Below, piece after piece: positions 33,940-44,865 of a stretch of 64,000 nt of DNA. Source of the DNA: Linum tenue (Eukaryota > Streptophyta > Magnoliopsida > Malpighiales > Linaceae); NCBI GenBank assembly GCA_946122785.1, contig CAMGYJ010000004.1, positions 20,110,150-20,174,149 on the forward strand. The letters are read 5' to 3'. A program made the translations under genes and the position numbers. Below the pieces are notes generated by a model. That model saw only the letters and a list, made by a program, of their open reading frames with translations. It did no database searches and was not told the DNA's origin. Position 1 is the stretch's first letter. Each line of letters starts with the position of its first letter.

Positions 33940-34420
33940 TGTTGGGGGGTACTACCCAGCAATTAGTGGTCTGGGCCCCCAAACGTAGAATTGGGGGGCA
34001 AGGCCCAAAAATGGTTCCACTAAATACTACTAGGCCCAAGCAAGAGGAAGGGCACAAAAGGACAAAACACTAAAAGCCAAGGAGAGACAAGCTGTCAGGT
34101 GGTCCACTGCCTGCGGGTGCCTGTCGCGCGTAAGAAGCCTGACAAGGCAGTTGGATGTCTGACAAAGAGGGCACAAAGCATTAAATTGGGACAGTGACGT
34201 GGAGGAGATCAACCTCGAGTTCGGTGAGTATAAATAGTGGCAGTTGGCAGCATTTACACAGGTTGGACTCTCTCACCAAAATTCCTACTTCGGGACACTT
34301 CCCTCTCTAAGGAACTGACTTGGGCGTCGGAGGATTAACGGGCCCAGACGCCCTCCTCTTTGTGTGTGTAGGCAGGCGCCAGGCGAAATGAAACTACCAG
34401 CGGGTATTGTGGCACAAACA
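33940..34420 (+). repeat. 3' LTR of Tat element
   Basis: 481 bp. It ends CAAACA and is followed by the tttgc target duplication. Confidence 0.92.
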
Positions 34421-34701
34421 TTTGCCATAATTTATTACCTTCTTTTTGTACATATCTTATGCATATGATATGGTGGAGTACCTTTACTAAGTTGTCTCTC
34501 TCGTAATTTCTTCTATATTTTTCCTTTGACCAATAGTCATAGAAGTTTATTTCTAAGTGTCATTAATTATTTAATAATGATCCATTTGTCTAAATTTTTT
34601 TGCTTAGAGAAACGAAAATTTAAGGTTGTTTTGATATTCCAATGCAATACATTTCGGCCAATGGCTGGGTACCAAGCTAGTAAGTGTAGTAACCATAGAA
34701 T

Positions 34702-35433
34702 TAGCGATGGCAACAAAACCCGAACCCACGGGTACCCACACGACCCAACCCGAACCCACGGGTACCCATACGACCCAACCCGGTCAACGCGGGTAAAATC
34801 CGTGTTGACGGGTTTTGGGCCGGGTTTGGGTTTAAACCCGTTCACTATTCACCGGGTTGGGTTGGGTTTGGGTTTAGGTAAACCCGGCCCGTGGGTACCC
34901 GCCCACTCATATAATTAATTTTTTCGGTATATTTAATATTCTAAACAACTATTCTTATTTATTTTTGTGGAGACATGTCTAATTTTTTCTTTTTAATTGT
35001 GTACAATGAAGTTGATGTTATGGAGTGGAGACTAAAGAAACTTAATTGAAAGAAAGAAGCTTTCAATTAAACATGTTATTTATGGATAATTTGTGATTTG
35101 CTTCAATTTTCTTGAGTTTTCTAGATTGGTGTTGAACAATTTGTATAGTTAATTTGTGATTTGCTTGAATTTTCTAGAATAGTGTTTTATATATGGATAA
35201 TTTGTATTGAGAGATTGTTATTTGACTTTAATTTTGATAAGAACTTGTAATTGTAAATTTTTTACCACAAAACCCGTGGGTACCCATGAACCCGCGGATA
35301 CCCAACGGGTTGGGTTGGGTTTGAGTTTTTCAAACCCGGTGGGTTTTACCCCGGACTTTTTTCAAAGATAAACCCATGGATTTGGATTTGGGTTTGTCAA
35401 AACCCGACCCAACCCGACCCATTGCCATCCCTA
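34702..35433. mobile_element. hAT-type non-autonomous element, TSD catagaat
   Basis: The ends TAGCGATGGCAA and TTGCCATCCCTA are inverted with one mismatch. The 8-mer catagaat flanks both (34694-34701 and 35434-35441). The subterminal regions are packed with cgggtacc/ggtacccg and gggttgggt/acccaaccc units in inverse orientation. The interior is AT-rich and non-coding. Confidence 0.9.
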
Positions 35434-35441
35434 CATAGAAT

Positions 35442-35978
35442 GAAGAAAAGGTGAGGAAAGGATTGAACGGTAAAAGGAAATTCTAAACCTTAGAACCAGA
35501 TAAAACTGGAAACGAAAAAGAAAACTCATTTCCCTGTCTGACACCTCGCTGACTTGGACTTTTCATAGAAAAGATACCAAGGCTTCTCGTCTTCCCCGTA
35601 AACAAAGGAATAAAGAATATGGGGCCATGGTAAGAAAACCGTTGTGAACTGCAACTCTCTATGCTTAGCTAGCCTGCCATCCAGTCTCTTCGATTCTCCC
35701 ATCTCACCGTTCCCATTTCTCTTCAATTAATGACCAAGCTAGAGAAAGGAGAAGAAAAAGGTGGAAGGGAGGAAATCAGTGGTGGCAGAAGAAGGAAGCA
35801 GTAGCCTTCTGCTCTCTTTCCCAGTACGAAGTCGATCTTCCAAATTCCCAGGATCACAAATTCAACTTCTTCTCGAACTAAGAGAAGATTTCCCTGCTTT
35901 ATCTGATGATGTCGCCCCAAAGCTGACAACTTTTCTCCTCCAGCAATTTGTAAATTGAATTTATCGCGGCCCCCGAAA
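35442..35978 (+). promoter_or_regulatory. Upstream region / 5' UTR of the C2-domain gene
   Basis: The sequence between the hAT element and the ATG at 35979 is CT-rich after about 35640 and probably includes the leader. No TATA box could be singled out. The short ORF at 35761-35958 is not convincing. Confidence 0.4.
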
Positions 35979-38900
35979 ATGGCGAAGAGGATGATGCGCA
36001 GGGTAGCAGGGATGAACATTGAACAAGTTGCGGAGGTCTTCAATGCTCTTTATGAAGAGAAGAAGCCCTTTTCCCCGTTTTTGATCCCTTTGCTGTTGTT
36101 TCTTTGGTGCATTGAGAGGTGGGTTTTCGCTCTGTCCAATTGGGTTCCTCTTGGTGTTGCGGTTTGGGCTCTTCTGCAGGTTAAAGTCCCTTCCTTTTTC
36201 ACCTGTTTAGTCTTGTTTCAATCTGCTCTTGGTTTCCCAGTTTTGATCCTGATCTCACTGTGTATGGCATTAATTTTGGTGTTTGATGGAGCTATACTTC
36301 TTAATTGCTCTGCTAATCCTGGCGTTTCTAAAAGAAGGAAATGATTTGATTGATCCGGGTAGAAAATAGGATTTGGCATATCTAATGGCGTTTCTTTCTT
36401 TGGAGTTGGATCGATTTCTTGGCTAACGCTTTCATAGTGTAGAATTGTCCTGTTTCTTGTCGTTGACTTTGGTTTGAGTAGATAGTTTATTGACTGCTTT
36501 AGAAAGAAGCATTGTATGCTGCAGCTTTTCTTTAGCTATGTTTGTTGTGATCTGTGGGTTCTCTTTCTCATAAATCAGTGGCAATATGGCAATTTTTGTT
36601 TCAGTGTTCCAAAAGGAAAAATATATATGATTGCTATTGCTTTGAATTGCAGTATTCGAATCATCAGAAAAGAATGCTTGTGGAAGATCTGAACAGAAAG
36701 TGGAAGCGAGTTATATTAAGAACATCGGTACTTTTGCTCACATTCTTACCTTCAGTTAAAAGCTAAGTCTTATAAAGTGTGATTTTCAGTTGTAGTCAAG
36801 GTGGTAAATTATTCATATCGTTTCAATTTCCATTCAGGCAACAACTGCTGTAGAACACTGTGAGTGGCTGAACAAGATGTTGCTGGAAATTTGGCTGAAT
36901 TATTTCAACCCAAGGCTTTCGACAAGGTTCTCGAACATAGTGGAGGTTGGATTTCTTTTCTATCTTGTTACTAACATACTGATGAACTGAAGTTGGATAC
37001 CATAGTTATCTTAAATCTTCCTCTGTAGCCTTTCTGCTTGTCAGTATCTATTGTTTATCAGATCAATCTAAGTTGTTTTTCTTTCTTTCTTTTGTTGGGA
37101 GCAGAGACTCTTAAAAGATCGCAAACCCAAGCTCATAGTAAGTGCCATGTATGATATATCTCAATTGCTTGAGTGAAAGGATAGGAATGCTATTATTGGA
37201 GTTGGTGGTGTCGGTACGCTCTTACCAGGAAACAACTACCTTTTGGTTGTGCAGGAATGGGTTGAACTGCAGGAGTTTTCGCTAGGCTCATCCCCACCTA
37301 GATTGGGCCTTAATGGTACTCGCTGGGCAACTTCAGGTGATCAGGTGTTGCTTCAAGTCTCTCTGTTCTTATTTTCTGAAATGGTCTAGTTTCTATGTTA
37401 GCTTGTGGTTCCTAGCTGCTTCAGTTGATAATCAGCTATCATGTGCGGTGGACTGTGGATAAGCAGCTTTTAAGCACGAAAAGTACACCTCATTTCCAGT
37501 AGACAGCACAAATGTGCTTAGAGCCTTAGATTCCTACCAGTGGCCGTAATTTTGAGTCTCTCTCAAACTCAACTGATCTTCTTGACCTGTCACTAATTTT
37601 GTTATTGTTTACATGTTGAACAGCTAGTCATGCACATGGGTTTTGATTGGGACACTCGTGACATGACCATCATGCTGTTGGCTAAACTCGCAAAGCCTTT
37701 GGGAACTGCTCGTATTGTTATTAACAGCCTGCAGATCAAGGGCGATGTAAGTAAATTTTATCATGATTTGTTGTGTGAAGGGTGTAAATATAGTCTCTTT
37801 GTTGACTTTTAATGTTTCTTACTTTTATTTGCTGGTTATGTGCTCTCTCTTTTTTGACTGCGGTCCATGCCACTTGTCCTATGGTTTCATCATACAGCTT
37901 CTCTTGATGCCAATTTTGGAAGGCAGAGCATTTCTTTACTCTTTTGTGTCAACTCCCGATGTAAGAATAGGAGTTGCTTTCGGAAGTGGGGGAAGCCAAA
38001 ATCTACCTGCCACTGAGCTTCCCGGGGTTTCCTCTTGGCTGGTATGTCCGTCACAATACGAATATGTACTTTCTCCCAAGAATTGAGAGTTTGGTAATAT
38101 GGCTTGGTCTATGATTTTCTAAACCCTCAGCTTTATTCTTCTTATTCTAAGTCTTTCTTTTGTCTCTAAAATAGGTCAAACTTTGCTCTGACACCTTAGA
38201 TAAAACAATGGTTGAGCCTCGACGTCGATGTTTCTCCTTACCGGCTGTGGACTTGAGAAAGAAGGTTGTTGGTGGGATTGTACATGTAACGGTTGTTTCA
38301 GCTAGTAAAATTTCTAGGGCTAGTTTCAAGGGAAGTCCAACAAGAAAGCTGGAACAGAGTTCAGAAGAGGGTGTTAATGATAAAGATTACCAGACATTTG
38401 TGGAAGTCGAGCTTGGTCAATTAACACGGAAGACAAATGTACGGCCAGGCTCAAGTCCTAAATGGAATTCGACTTTCAACATGGTGCTACATGAAGAAAC
38501 TGGAATGTTGCGGTTCAATCTTTGCAACTGTAACCCTGGCAGTGTGAAGTATGACTATCTAGCAAGTTGTGAGATCAAGGTAGGGTCTTTGTGTTTCACA
38601 TTGTACAGCATGAGCAAATAACTGGTGCATTTGTGTAGTATTTCTATTTCTATGCTATTTTTTTGGATCGGTGTTTCTATGCAATTGTTAATCATGCTTC
38701 TATTCCATGCTGTCATAGATATGTAGGAAGTGAAATTACTATATGTCATCATTGACTTTGCTGCTAGTTTGTCTCAGTAAATATATGCTTCGACTTCAAT
38801 CTCTACACTAATTAGTAGGGGTCATATTTTCTACTGGTAATATCAGTTATATGTTCTTCCTCTCTTCTTTATTTTTGTTTTTGCCCTTTTTGAGCAGATG

Positions 38901-40636
38901 AAGTATGTTGCAGATGATTCAACAGTTTTTTGGGCAATAGGGCCTGACTCTAATATAATTGCGAAGCATGCTGAGTTCAGCGGAAGAGAAGTCGAAATGA
39001 TTGTTCCATTCGAAGGGCCAAACTTTGGGGAGGTGCAATATGCAGAAAACCATTTTTACTTACTCATTGTGCTACTTTATCATCTGATGATTTTGACTTG
39101 TTCATTTCTGCAGTTGGCTGTGACGCTTGTGGTAAAGGAATGGCAATTCTCGGACGGTACACACAGCCTGAACAAGTACAAAAGCAGCTCTCAACAATCT
39201 GTGGATGGATCATCGATTCTTCCATCAAGAACTGGACGAAAGATCAATGTAACGGTTGTGGAAGGACAAGATTTAACTGTCAAAGAAAGATCTGGCAAGT
39301 GTAACCCATATGTCAAGTTGCAGTATGGAAAGGTATCAAATTCACATGAAGACCTTATATATGTAATATGCTTAATTGCTATGGTTTCTGAAATTTGTTC
39401 CTCCGGCGACGCTCTTACTTTTTTCAGGCAGTCCAGAAGACCAAGACTTCAGACTCTCCCAACCCTACCTGGAACCAAAAGTTTGAATTTGAAGAGATTG
39501 GAGGAGATGAATACCTTAAGATCAAAAGCTATACCGAAGAAGTGTTTGGAGATGAAAGCATCGGTAGTGCAAGGGTAAATTTGGAAGCTTTAGTTGAGGG
39601 TTCAATAAGGGATGCATGGATTCCTCTGGAGAAAGTAAACTCAGGAGAACTGCGGCTTCAGATAGAAGCAGTGAAAGTTGATGAGGATGATGGGTCAAAG
39701 GTACTTTCTTGGATTCAAGCTCATAACTTTCTTGAAGTCAAGGGATAACATTTCTCCGGTATTTTTCCAGAGCATGACATCAAGTTCACCTGTTGGCTGG
39801 ATTGAACTTGAAATCATTGAAGGGAGGGACCTTATTGCTGCCGATCTTAGAGGGACAAGTGATCCATACGTTAGGGTGCAATATGGAAACTTGAAGAGGC
39901 GGACAAAGGTGAGCTGACATAATATGTTAAGGATCTTTGAATTCCATTTCTGGGCTGTGAAGTTTACCTAGATGGGTGCTCACCAACTTCATTTGCATCT
40001 TCACCTGATATAATTTCCCCCCATCTAAAGGTAGTCTTCAAAACTCTCACTCCACAATGGAACCAGACGTTAGAGTTTCCTGATGATGGCAGTCCCTTGG
40101 AGTTGCATGTCAAAGACCACAATGCCTTGCTACCTGGATCCAGTATAGGTGACTGTGTTGTAGAGTATCAAAGGTTGCCTCCAAACCAAACTTTCGACAA
40201 GTGGATACCTCTGCAAGGCGTGAAAAGAGGCGAGATACACATTCGAGTCACCAGGCGAGTCCCTGAACAACCAAAGAGAACTAGTTCGGATTCCGAAGGC
40301 TATTTGAGCAACTCTCATCAAATTACAGGCCAGGTAAAAAAAGTCGAGCAATTACTCGCAGCTTTGTCCTCGTGCACCCTTTTGCTCATTCTATCTGTGT
40401 TTGTTGATCAGTTGAAGCAGATGATGGGCAAGCTCAAATCTTCTGTCGAAGGTGGGAATCTTGATGCAGTTTCATTAGCTTTGAGTGAGATGGAAAGTGT
40501 AGCAGAGGCTCAAGAAGAGTACATGGTGCAGCTCGAGACCGAGCAAATACTTCTGCTTAACAAGATAAAAGAGCTTGGTGAAGAAATCATCAACGCTCCA
40601 CCAGTCTTGGAAAGAAGATCCTCTTCTGCAATATAA
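35979..40636 (+). CDS. NTMC2T3: NTMC2T3/SYTF-like SMP- and C2-domain protein, 14 exons
   Basis: The exons are 35979-36179, 36653-36727, 36838-36945, 37105-37137, 37255-37344, 37624-37746, 37898-38041, 38175-38579, 38898-39032, 39114-39332, 39428-39700, 39771-39908, 40031-40333 and 40412-40636. All introns are GT-AG and phase 0, giving 823 aa. Residues 34-66 form a hydrophobic hairpin. About 95-265 is an SMP lipid-transfer domain (HCEWLNKMLLEIWLNY, LPGVSSWLV), followed by a first C2 region (about 275-400), a second (about 475-600), a third (about 610-735) and a coiled-coil tail. The third keeps a DLRGTSDPYV calcium-loop pattern; the second (RSGKCNPYV) has lost the usual Asp. The family tethers the ER to other membranes and moves lipid. 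Order and length match Arabidopsis SYTF (At3g18370). The ATG was chosen for its context aaaATGGCG and the lack of an upstream ATG in frame. Confidence 0.88.
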
Positions 40637-41489
40637 CATCCTCTACTTTTCCTCCATTATACAGGCCGTCATTAGATATTGAAAGAGCAAATTTGTATCA
40701 AACCAGTAGCAGTACAGTGATTGAATATATTAACTCCAAAAAGGCAAAAACTCTTGCTTTTGGCGGGAATGATATCATATCAGATGTCACCATTAATTTC
40801 TGTTTCTTTTCTTGTTTGACGTGTCTATCAAGTAACCTTGGGTTGAAGACTTGAAGTCGAATTAAAACTTAATTGAAAGACATTGGAAACTATGGTGACT
40901 AAGTTAGTACCAAAGCAAAGTTGGCTGACTGAGTATAGACGTTTTCTAACAGGAAAGAAAAAGAAAAAGAATACCAATATCTGTAGACTGTAGCATTCGG
41001 CGTTATCCGTCTCCGCCAACTGAAACAGATTCCTTCCTCACAACCCTTCTTCTCTCCTGGAAGGCTTCTGAATGAAGGGAATGGAGATAGATGACAGATA
41101 ACCACTCTCCGACCTTTCTGATACTTTGATGAAATCTCCTTTTCGGCATGCGTATCTGGCAATCTGAATATTACGGGAGGATCCTTTCTTCTAACGGTTA
41201 GCCTTTACATCCCACCCCACCCTTGAGATTTCTCGGATTTCTTCGACTACTGATCTTACTGATGATTTCGATCATTGTTACAGGAGAGATTGGCTGCCAC
41301 TATATTCAGCTGCCTAGCATAACCCTACCTCACGTTTCTACATGGACTGACGTGAAGTGCATGGGCTGAGAGGGCTTTTAATGCAACAGGCCCATCTAAT
41401 CAAGCACTATACTACGTAAATATACAGACTAATTACAAGACAATATTTAACAGTCTCCCTTGCGGTCTCAACATTAATCTCCCTGGGCA
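40637..41489. other. 3' flank of C2-domain gene and spacer
   Basis: The 3' UTR probably lies within about 150-200 bp of the stop. The remainder has no recognised gene. Confidence 0.45.
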
Positions 41490-41939
41490 GGCTACCAGTT
41501 CAACCGTCGTTCCACCACGGGGTACTACATCGAGTTGGGTGGCACTCCGGTCTCTTGGCGCGCTAAGAAGCAATGAGTGGTTGCTCGGTCATTTGTTGAA
41601 TCTAAGTATCGCGCTATGGCCAGCACCACTAGTGAGGTTCTCTGGCTTCGTTTCCTCCTCCGTGAGTTACAGGTCCCGCAGCTTGCTCCTACACCTCTCT
41701 GTTGTGATAATCAGGCGGCTCTTCACATTGCTGTTAATCCGGTTTTTCATGAGCGGACCAAACACGTCGAGATGGATTGTTACTTTGTTCGCGAGCACGT
41801 CTCTTCCGGTGACATCTCCCCGCGCAAGGTTAGCACCCACTCGCAGCTTGTTGACATCTTCATGAAGGCACTAGACACTGAACAGTTCCACACTCTTTTG
41901 TCCAAACTTGGCATTCATGATCTTCATGCTCCAAATTGA
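41490..41939 (+). pseudogene. Ty1/copia RNase H C-terminal fragment
   Basis: The frame from 41490 reads GYQFNRRSTTGYYIELGG, then PVSWRAKKQ and a TGA (41574-41576). It continues with VARSFVESKYRAMASTTSE, LCCDNQAALHIAVNPVFHER and TKHVEMDCYFVRE. This is the classic end of copia RNase H (usual SWRSKKQ...SAEAEYRA and DN.AA..IA.NPVFH). The rest of gag-pol is absent. Confidence 0.88.
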
Positions 41940-42215
41940 GGGTGAGTATTGGACCTATTTGTACAGTCTATTTATTATGGGACTTTTCCTGTAATTCTCC
42001 TTATACACATGTTTACTGTTGCGGGTATAAGAGGAGTACTTTGTAGCTGAACAAGCCCTAAGAGTGAAAGGGTTCAACAGCCAAAACACTAAATCTAAAC
42101 ATCATCATTAGTGATCGTTGATGAGCTCCAAGCTCATCACCGTGGAGTAGTCCCGATATTCGCGAAAACCACGTAAACTTCGCGTGCACTTTATCTTCCA
42201 CGTTTTACTTATTTA
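41940..42215 (+). repeat. Copia polypurine tract and partial 3' LTR
   Basis: attgagggtgag follows the RNase H stop, as in copia elements, where the LTR begins next (here tattggacc, presumably from tgttggacc). LTR-like sequence continues to roughly 42120-42215. The exact end was not found. Confidence 0.5.
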
Positions 42216-43088
42216 CAGGTGAAGAAGAAGCTGGAGCCGGTGGCGGAGGAGGAAGCCAGCGAGAGCTCGGAGTTGTAGGAGGGTGTGGCGTCGGATTGGA
42301 CGAAGATGGCAGCTGCAGCCCTGGGAGTTGCTGGAAGGTATTGGGTTTGCGTTGGCCGTGGTTTGGGGCAGTACCGTGGAAAACTTAGTGATCAGAACAC
42401 TGAATCATCATCGGTGGAATCCTGATTTTGATGGTCAGTGTGAAGCTCCATTTGGCTCCAGTGGACAACTCTCTCTCTCTCTATATATATCTATCTATGT
42501 AGCCGGTTATTATCTGCGTGCTATAAGACTGACTGACAGCAACGTTGACTTTTCAGTTATCATCAACTTGCAAGGAAGTAGCCTCTCTGTTTGCTAATAA
42601 TTAATAATTAAATAAATATGCAATTACTACATTATCATTCATTAAATGAGATCAATTACAACCATTAGATTTTAATGAGTCTCAACGGCTGAAATTGACT
42701 TAGTCATCTGACTAAGGGACCCCGTTAGTCACCTAATTTTAGCCAGCTTGTTTGGTAAGCGGTTTATATTTTGATTCCTGGATATCAATTTAGTCTTTTG
42801 ATTCATTGACAAAAAGTCAATTTAATCCATATAATTAGATCATTTAAATTCTTCAATTCTAAGGTTAGTTTTGAATGTATAATGAATCATTTTTTTGAAT
42901 ATTAATATTGGTAGACATTTGCCATTAGTTATTAAAATTGTTTACGCCACACAATTTGAAATGAGTTAGTAACTTGCTGTAGCTTTATGATATATATTGA
43001 ATTTAATCTAATCACCTAATTCTTCAGATAATTAATCTATAAACCATCTGCTACCTTTTTGTTTTGGCTGTAACTTCTTAAACACAGG
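42216..43088. other. Unassigned stretch, possible gene fragment
   Basis: tttacag followed by an open Lys/Glu-rich stretch (about 42220-42280) looks like a short terminal exon but is not recognised. The rest is AT-rich without a supported gene. Confidence 0.3.
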
Positions 43089-43519
43089 CATGAAAGCTCT
43101 ACAAGCTGGAAAGATATTGGAGTTAGTGGATCCGAGCCTTGGTATCTGTTACAAGAATCTGCAGATGATAGGCCTAACATGAACTCGATTCATCTCATGC
43201 TCTCCAGCAACTCGTTTACTTTGCCAGTACTCGGTCAACTTCCACTCGTATTTTTTAATAAGAGTGATATAAGTTACTTTTTTGTTATTAGGTACTATTG
43301 AAGGGACTCGAACCTGGGACCTCCAGGTTCATGGCTAGTGGTATTACCACTAGACCAATCCCTTGTTCGTGTCAACTTCCACTCGTTTATTTTGCCAGCA
43401 CCCAGTCAAGCTGGACATATACCACCAGTGGCAGCATTTCTGCTTTGACAAACACTAATCCCCCTAGCACTACAGAATCCAGTGTTAGCAGAAGTTCTAG
43501 AGGGGAGCAGTTCCTGTAA
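43089..43519 (+). pseudogene. Receptor-like kinase (CRK-type) C-terminal exon, split by a SINE
   Basis: After an AG acceptor, KALQAGKILELVDPSLG matches the end of subdomain XI of cysteine-rich receptor-like kinases. After a frame change, DDRPNMNSIHLMLSSNSFTL matches the family's last kinase helix. A SINE (43249-43371) interrupts the gene. Beyond it the Ser/Thr-rich tail (VSRSSRGEQFL) reaches a TAA at 43517-43519. Kinase subdomains I-X are absent. Function is lost. Confidence 0.65.
43249..43371 (-). mobile_element. tRNA-derived SINE, 14-bp TSD
   Basis: The minus strand starts acaagggaTTGGTCTAGTGG (A box) and has a B box GGTTCGAGTCC about 45 bp on. A 50-bp unrelated body follows, ending in an A-rich tail (aaaaaata). 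tcaacttccactcg flanks it on both sides (43235-43248 and 43372-43385). This is a full SINE insertion of 123 bp into the kinase exon. Confidence 0.88.
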
Positions 43520-43756
43520 GTAACCTACCGGTGAGTAACCGCCCGATCCGCCGTCCATTGCAATCCATTAATAACCGTCAGATGTAGAATAACAAATACA
43601 CGTAGGGGTAAAATAGTAACTGACCTTCTGACAATTTGAAAAATGTAATCGAGCCTTCCCCGCCATCATTATCACCAACTCTGCAAAAACAGAAAAATCA
43701 CAGACGGTTCGAGTTCTATCTCTGCTTTTTCCCTCTGCATTTACGCTATCCATTCT

Positions 43757-43757
43757 C

Positions 43758-43830
<73 letters not shown>
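43757..43830. repeat. (CT)n microsatellite
   Basis: About 36 CT units lie in the presumed leader of the plus-strand gene. Confidence 0.95.
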
Positions 43831-43833
<3 letters not shown>

Positions 43834-43912
43834 GTTTCATCTTCGCAAACTGCACCATCGAAGTCGAATCTCGAATTTTCAGTTCGCTTAGCAAAGGATA
43901 CCGATCTCAGTT

Positions 43913-44032
43913 CTTCAGCGATCAAGTAAGGGTTTCCACTTCGACGTCTTCAGCGATCAAGTGAGGGTTTCCACTTCGACGTCTTCAGCGACAAAATTAG
44001 GGTTTCCAACTTTGACGTCTTCAACGATCAAG
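43913..44032 (+). repeat. ~36-bp tandem repeat, three copies
   Basis: Units of agggtttccacttcgacgtc with cttcagcgatcaagt run into the first intron-like stretch. Confidence 0.8.
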
Positions 44033-44154
44033 GTAAATCATCACTTTTTTCTTCAAAAACTAGATTCGTGATTCTGAATGTCTAATTTCAAGTACATACT
44101 TCACAAATACCAAACGAAAAACTCTACTATGCTTGATGTTTTCACAATACCACA

Positions 44155-44834
44155 ATGGTACCATGTGGTATTCTAAGGGGGAAAAGTTCTAGCAGTGGTC
44201 AAAGTACTTACAGTGAAATACATTTTATAGAAACGTATATAAACGACAACAAAACCTATTCCATACTCTGATTTTTTTACAATACCACACTGGTACCATA
44301 TGGTATTATAAGGAGAAACCGTTCCAGTAGTGTTCAAAGTAAGAATGAAAAAGATTTTATAGGAAAAGTATAAAAACCTATTCTATGCTCTGATTTTCTT
44401 ACAATACCACACTGGTACCATATGGTATTCTAAGGAGAAACCACCCACGTACTGGTCAAAGTACTTACAGTGGTATGGTATGGTATGGTATGGTATGGTA
44501 TGGTATGGTATGGTATGGTATGGTATGGTATGGTATGGTATGGCATGGTATGGTATGGTAGTTGGTGTTTTTGCTTACTGGTAGAATATGGTATGGTATG
44601 GTATGATATGGTACTTGGTGTTTTTGCTTACTGGTAGAATATGGTATGGTATGGTATGGTATGGTACTTGGTGTTTTTGCTTACTGGTAGAATATGGTAT
44701 GGTATGGTATGGTAGTTGGTGTTTTTGCTTACTGGTAGAATATGGTATGGTATGGTATGGTATGGTATGGTATGGTATGGTATGGTATGGTATGGTATGG
44801 TATGGTATGGTATGGTATGGTATGGTATGGTATA
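44155..44834 (+). repeat. GGTAT arrays with interspersed 28-bp cassettes
   Basis: Runs of the pentanucleotide ggtat (44471-44562 and about 44745-44832 are longest) alternate with four copies of ttggtgtttttgcttactgg+tagaat (44561, 44612, 44668 and 44715). Upstream, near 44155, 44285 and 44410, cacantggtaccatntggtat appears three times in a longer imperfect repeat. The long frames here on both strands are by-products of the 5-bp repeat. Confidence 0.93.
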
Positions 44835-44865
44835 GCAATTCTTATATTCTGGATGCAGGTACATC

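Larger units (their letters stand above)
26149..34420 (+). mobile_element. Tat-lineage Ty3/gypsy element, complete ends, TSD tttgc
   Basis: An 8.27-kb element has LTRs of 492 and 481 bp (about 96% alike) and the exact 5-mer tttgc on both sides (26144-26148 and 34421-34425). The order is LTR, PBS, gag, protease, reverse transcriptase-RNase H, a second RNase H-like domain, integrase, a GC-rich spacer, an antisense ORF, PPT and LTR. A second (archaeal-type) RNase H before integrase and an antisense ORF in the 3' region are recorded features of the Tat/Retand/Ogre group. Gag-pol has several frameshifts and stops, so this copy is not autonomous. Codons rich in GGCGCC are conspicuous throughout. 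Confidence 0.92.

Noticed and set aside
43568..43929. Frames with long Arg-Glu or Leu-Ser runs
   Set aside because: Translation of the (CT)n microsatellite.
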